From CAISIP01 sp043759735 (GTDB lineage: Bacteria; Pseudomonadota; Gammaproteobacteria; Burkholderiales; Burkholderiaceae_C), in NCBI GenBank assembly GCA_043759735.1, contig JAYUQC010000205.1, positions 1 through 8,267 of the forward strand: a stretch of 8,267 nucleotides of DNA, given 5' to 3'. The notes under the pieces were generated by a model that was given only the letters and a program-made list of their open reading frames with translations, did no database searches and was not told the origin of the DNA. Positions 6,879 through 8,267 of the stretch are shown in pieces; positions within the stretch are counted from its first letter, which is position 1; each line of letters begins with the position of its first letter. Position numbers and translations under genes: made by a program.

Positions 6879-7925
6879 ATGCCCACATTGCATTACACCC
6901 GCGCCCAGGCCCTGCCCGACATCCTCTCGCGCCGCATCATGCTGCTCGACGGCGCCATGGGCACCATGATCCAGCGCTTTCGGCTCGATGAGGCGCAGTA
7001 CCGTGGCGAGCGCTTCAAGGACTTTCACAAGGATGTGAAAGGCAATAACGAACTGCTCAGCCTGACCCGCCCGGACGTGGTTGGCGACATCCACGCCAGC
7101 TACCTGGCGGCCGGCGCGGACCTGATCGAGACCAACACCTTCGGCGCCACGGCGGTGGCCCAGGCCGACTACGACATGGCCGGCCTGGCGCGCGAGATGA
7201 ATCTGGCGTCCGCCCGCATCGCGCGCGTGGCCTGCGACAGATTCAGCACACCTGACAAGCCGCGTTTCGTCGTCGGCGCATTGGGTCCGACGCCCAAGAC
7301 CGCCAGCATCAGCCCGGATGTCAACGACCCCGGCGCGCGCAACGTCACGTTCGAACAATTGCGCGCGGCGTACTTCGAGCAGACACTGGCGCTGATCGAG
7401 GGCGGTAGCGATCTGCTGATGGTCGAGACCATCTTCGACACCCTCAATGCCAAGGCGGCGCTGTTCGCGATCGACGAGGTGTTCGAGGCCACCGGAGAGC
7501 GGCTGCCGCTGATCATCAGCGGCACCGTGACCGACGCCTCCGGCCGCATCCTGAGCGGCCAGACCGTCACCGCCTTCTGGTACAGCGTGCGCCATGCGGA
7601 GCCGCTGGCCGTGGGCCTCAATTGCGCGCTGGGCGCGGCCCTGATGCGCCCCTACATCCAGGAATTGAGCCGCGTTGCGCCCGACACCTTCATCAGCTGT
7701 TACCCGAATGCCGGTTTGCCCAACCCGATGAGCGACACCGGCTTTGACGAGACACCCGAGGTGACGTCGCGCCTGATCCGCGAATTCGCCGCCGAAGGTT
7801 TGGTGAACATCGTGGGCGGCTGTTGCGGCACCACGCCCGAACACATCGCAGCCATTGCGCATGCCGTGAATCCACTGCCGACGCGGACACTTCAAAAACG
7901 CTTTTTTTACGAGGAAGCGGCATGA
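6879..7925 (+). CDS. metH: Homocysteine S-methyltransferase domain protein, N-terminal half of split cobalamin-dependent methionine synthase
   Basis: The 348 residues match the first module of MetH (about residues 1-350 of the roughly 1230-residue E. coli enzyme), which binds homocysteine on zinc and takes a methyl group from methylcobalamin to make methionine. Evidence: the opening motif LLDGAMGTMIQ, ETNTFGA, the GLNCALGA segment with C249, and VGGCCGTTPEHI with C315 and C316. These match E. coli zinc ligands C247, C310 and C311. The ORF ends at the domain boundary with TGA, so the folate-binding, cobalamin-binding and SAM-activation domains must come from another gene. Separate genes for the two halves are known in Burkholderiales, so I read this as a natural split, not a truncation. 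The ATG at 6879 matches the usual MetH N-terminus; the open frame upstream to 6657 lies antisense to recQ and is not coding. Its stop overlaps the next start as ATGA, implying translational coupling. Confidence 0.92.
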   Translation: MPTLHYTRAQALPDILSRRIMLLDGAMGTMIQRFRLDEAQYRGERFKDFHKDVKGNNELLSLTRPDVVGDIHASYLAAGADLIETNTFGATAVAQADYDMAGLAREMNLASARIARVACDRFSTPDKPRFVVGALGPTPKTASISPDVNDPGARNVTFEQLRAAYFEQTLALIEGGSDLLMVETIFDTLNAKAALFAIDEVFEATGERLPLIISGTVTDASGRILSGQTVTAFWYSVRHAEPLAVGLNCALGAALMRPYIQELSRVAPDTFISCYPNAGLPNPMSDTGFDETPEVTSRLIREFAAEGLVNIVGGCCGTTPEHIAAIAHAVNPLPTRTLQKRFFYEEAA

Positions 7926-8267
7926 GCCTGCCCCGGAAAACCAAACCTGCGTGTGAACCGGCACGGCGTTGCCGCCCTGGTGCGGTGCTGGCGGCGCTGG
8001 CGCCGATGGTGGCGATGGTGGTGATGGCGGCGCTGAGCGGTATGCCGATGATGCTGGCCCTGGCGCAGCCGGCCCTGCCGGGGGTGGCGCCTGGCAGTGC
8101 GCCAGCGAGCGCCTCGGGCAATGCGCCTGCCAATGCGCCGCCCAGTGCGCCGCCCAGTGCAACAATCCCAGCTATACCCCGCTTTGTTGAAGAGACCGAC
8201 AGCGCCGGCTTGCAAAGCCGTTTTGAGGGCGAAGACGAATTCCTGGTTGGCGGTGGCGTCGCCACCT
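7922..8267 (+). CDS. Exported protein, probable CRTAC1/FG-GAP (VCBS) repeat family, 3' partial
   Basis: The first 115 residues are visible and the frame runs off the window. The start overlaps the metH stop (ATGA), and GAGGA at 7911-7915 stands 6 bases before the ATG, so the start is well supported. The N-terminus has a basic region (residues 5-18) and a hydrophobic stretch (about 20-47) ending ALAQP: a rather long signal peptide or an N-terminal anchor. An Ala/Pro-rich linker follows (56-79). Then comes PRFVEETDSAGLQSRFEGEDEF...VGGGVAT (86-115). This strongly resembles the beginning of CRTAC1-family proteins, where F.EET..AGL and VGGGVA lead into calcium-binding FG-GAP repeats and often an ASPIC/UnbV domain. 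Such proteins are extracytoplasmic beta-propellers of poorly known function. The diagnostic repeats are outside the window, so the family call is moderate. Coupling to a methionine synthase half is unexplained. Confidence 0.65.
   Translation, partial: MSLPRKTKPACEPARRCRPGAVLAALAPMVAMVVMAALSGMPMMLALAQPALPGVAPGSAPASASGNAPANAPPSAPPSATIPAIPRFVEETDSAGLQSRFEGEDEFLVGGGVAT
8087..8158 (+). repeat. Six tandem 12-bp units encoding an Ala/Pro-rich linker
   Basis: Six in-frame 12-bp units encode APGS, APAS, ASGN, APAN, APPS and APPS. The last two (8135-8146 and 8147-8158) are identical in DNA, and the earlier ones have diverged. The array lies just after the predicted signal peptide, so it probably forms a flexible tether between membrane and folded domain. 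Copy number could vary between strains without breaking the frame. Confidence 0.75.

Noticed and set aside
7902..7908. Run of seven T near the metH 3' end, considered as a slippage or frameshift site or terminator
   Set aside because: The zero frame gives a sensible C-terminus at the domain boundary, no GC stem precedes the run, and the next gene has its own ribosome binding site and start.
6789..8165. 458-codon open frame on the minus strand, antisense to metH
   Set aside because: It is opposite metH and the next gene, has low-complexity His/Arg/Ala-rich translation and no domain; a compositional shadow.

Overview
This is a GC-rich chromosomal segment. Its gene content, codon use and one palindromic intergenic repeat fit a betaproteobacterium of the order Burkholderiales, most likely Comamonadaceae. 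Three signs support this: a Bug-type periplasmic binding protein next to a tartrate/malate dehydrogenase, a methionine synthase whose homocysteine domain is a separate gene, and a CCCCCAAGGGGG-type repeat. The family assignment is inference, because no rRNA or other marker lies in the window.

Layout. Positions 1-1857 (+) hold the 3' part of a tandem AAA+ ATPase gene whose start lies upstream of the window. It converges on a small uncharacterised gene (2006-2323, -). The 148-bp gap between their stops holds a nested palindromic repeat (1871-1950) and a perfect 7-bp hairpin (1978-2000). Next, all on the minus strand, come a Bug/TctC periplasmic solute-binding protein (2446-3411), a TtuC/DmlA-type tartrate or D-malate dehydrogenase (3461-4558) and RecQ helicase (4756-6792). 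An 86-bp divergent promoter region separates recQ from the homocysteine S-methyltransferase half of a split MetH (6879-7925, +). That gene overlaps by ATGA a secreted or exported protein that looks like the CRTAC1/FG-GAP family (7922 to beyond the window end). No gene-free stretch exceeds 300 bp.

How the genes work together. The dehydrogenase and binding protein (49 bp apart) are a plausible organic-acid uptake and oxidation pair. The ATPase, RecQ and small protein show no obvious shared pathway with them. The MetH fragment needs the folate, cobalamin and activation domains that usually follow on a second polypeptide, and these are not in the window.

Most unusual signal. RecQ carries about 50 extra residues inside its four-cysteine zinc-binding module. 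Part of that insert resembles, in the same orientation and reading frame, the palindromic repeat found between genes at 1871-1950. This suggests a repeat that was inserted into, and tolerated within, a conserved protein. Otherwise the window looks mainly like core genome; I see no CRISPR array, integrase, transposase, tRNA or rRNA.
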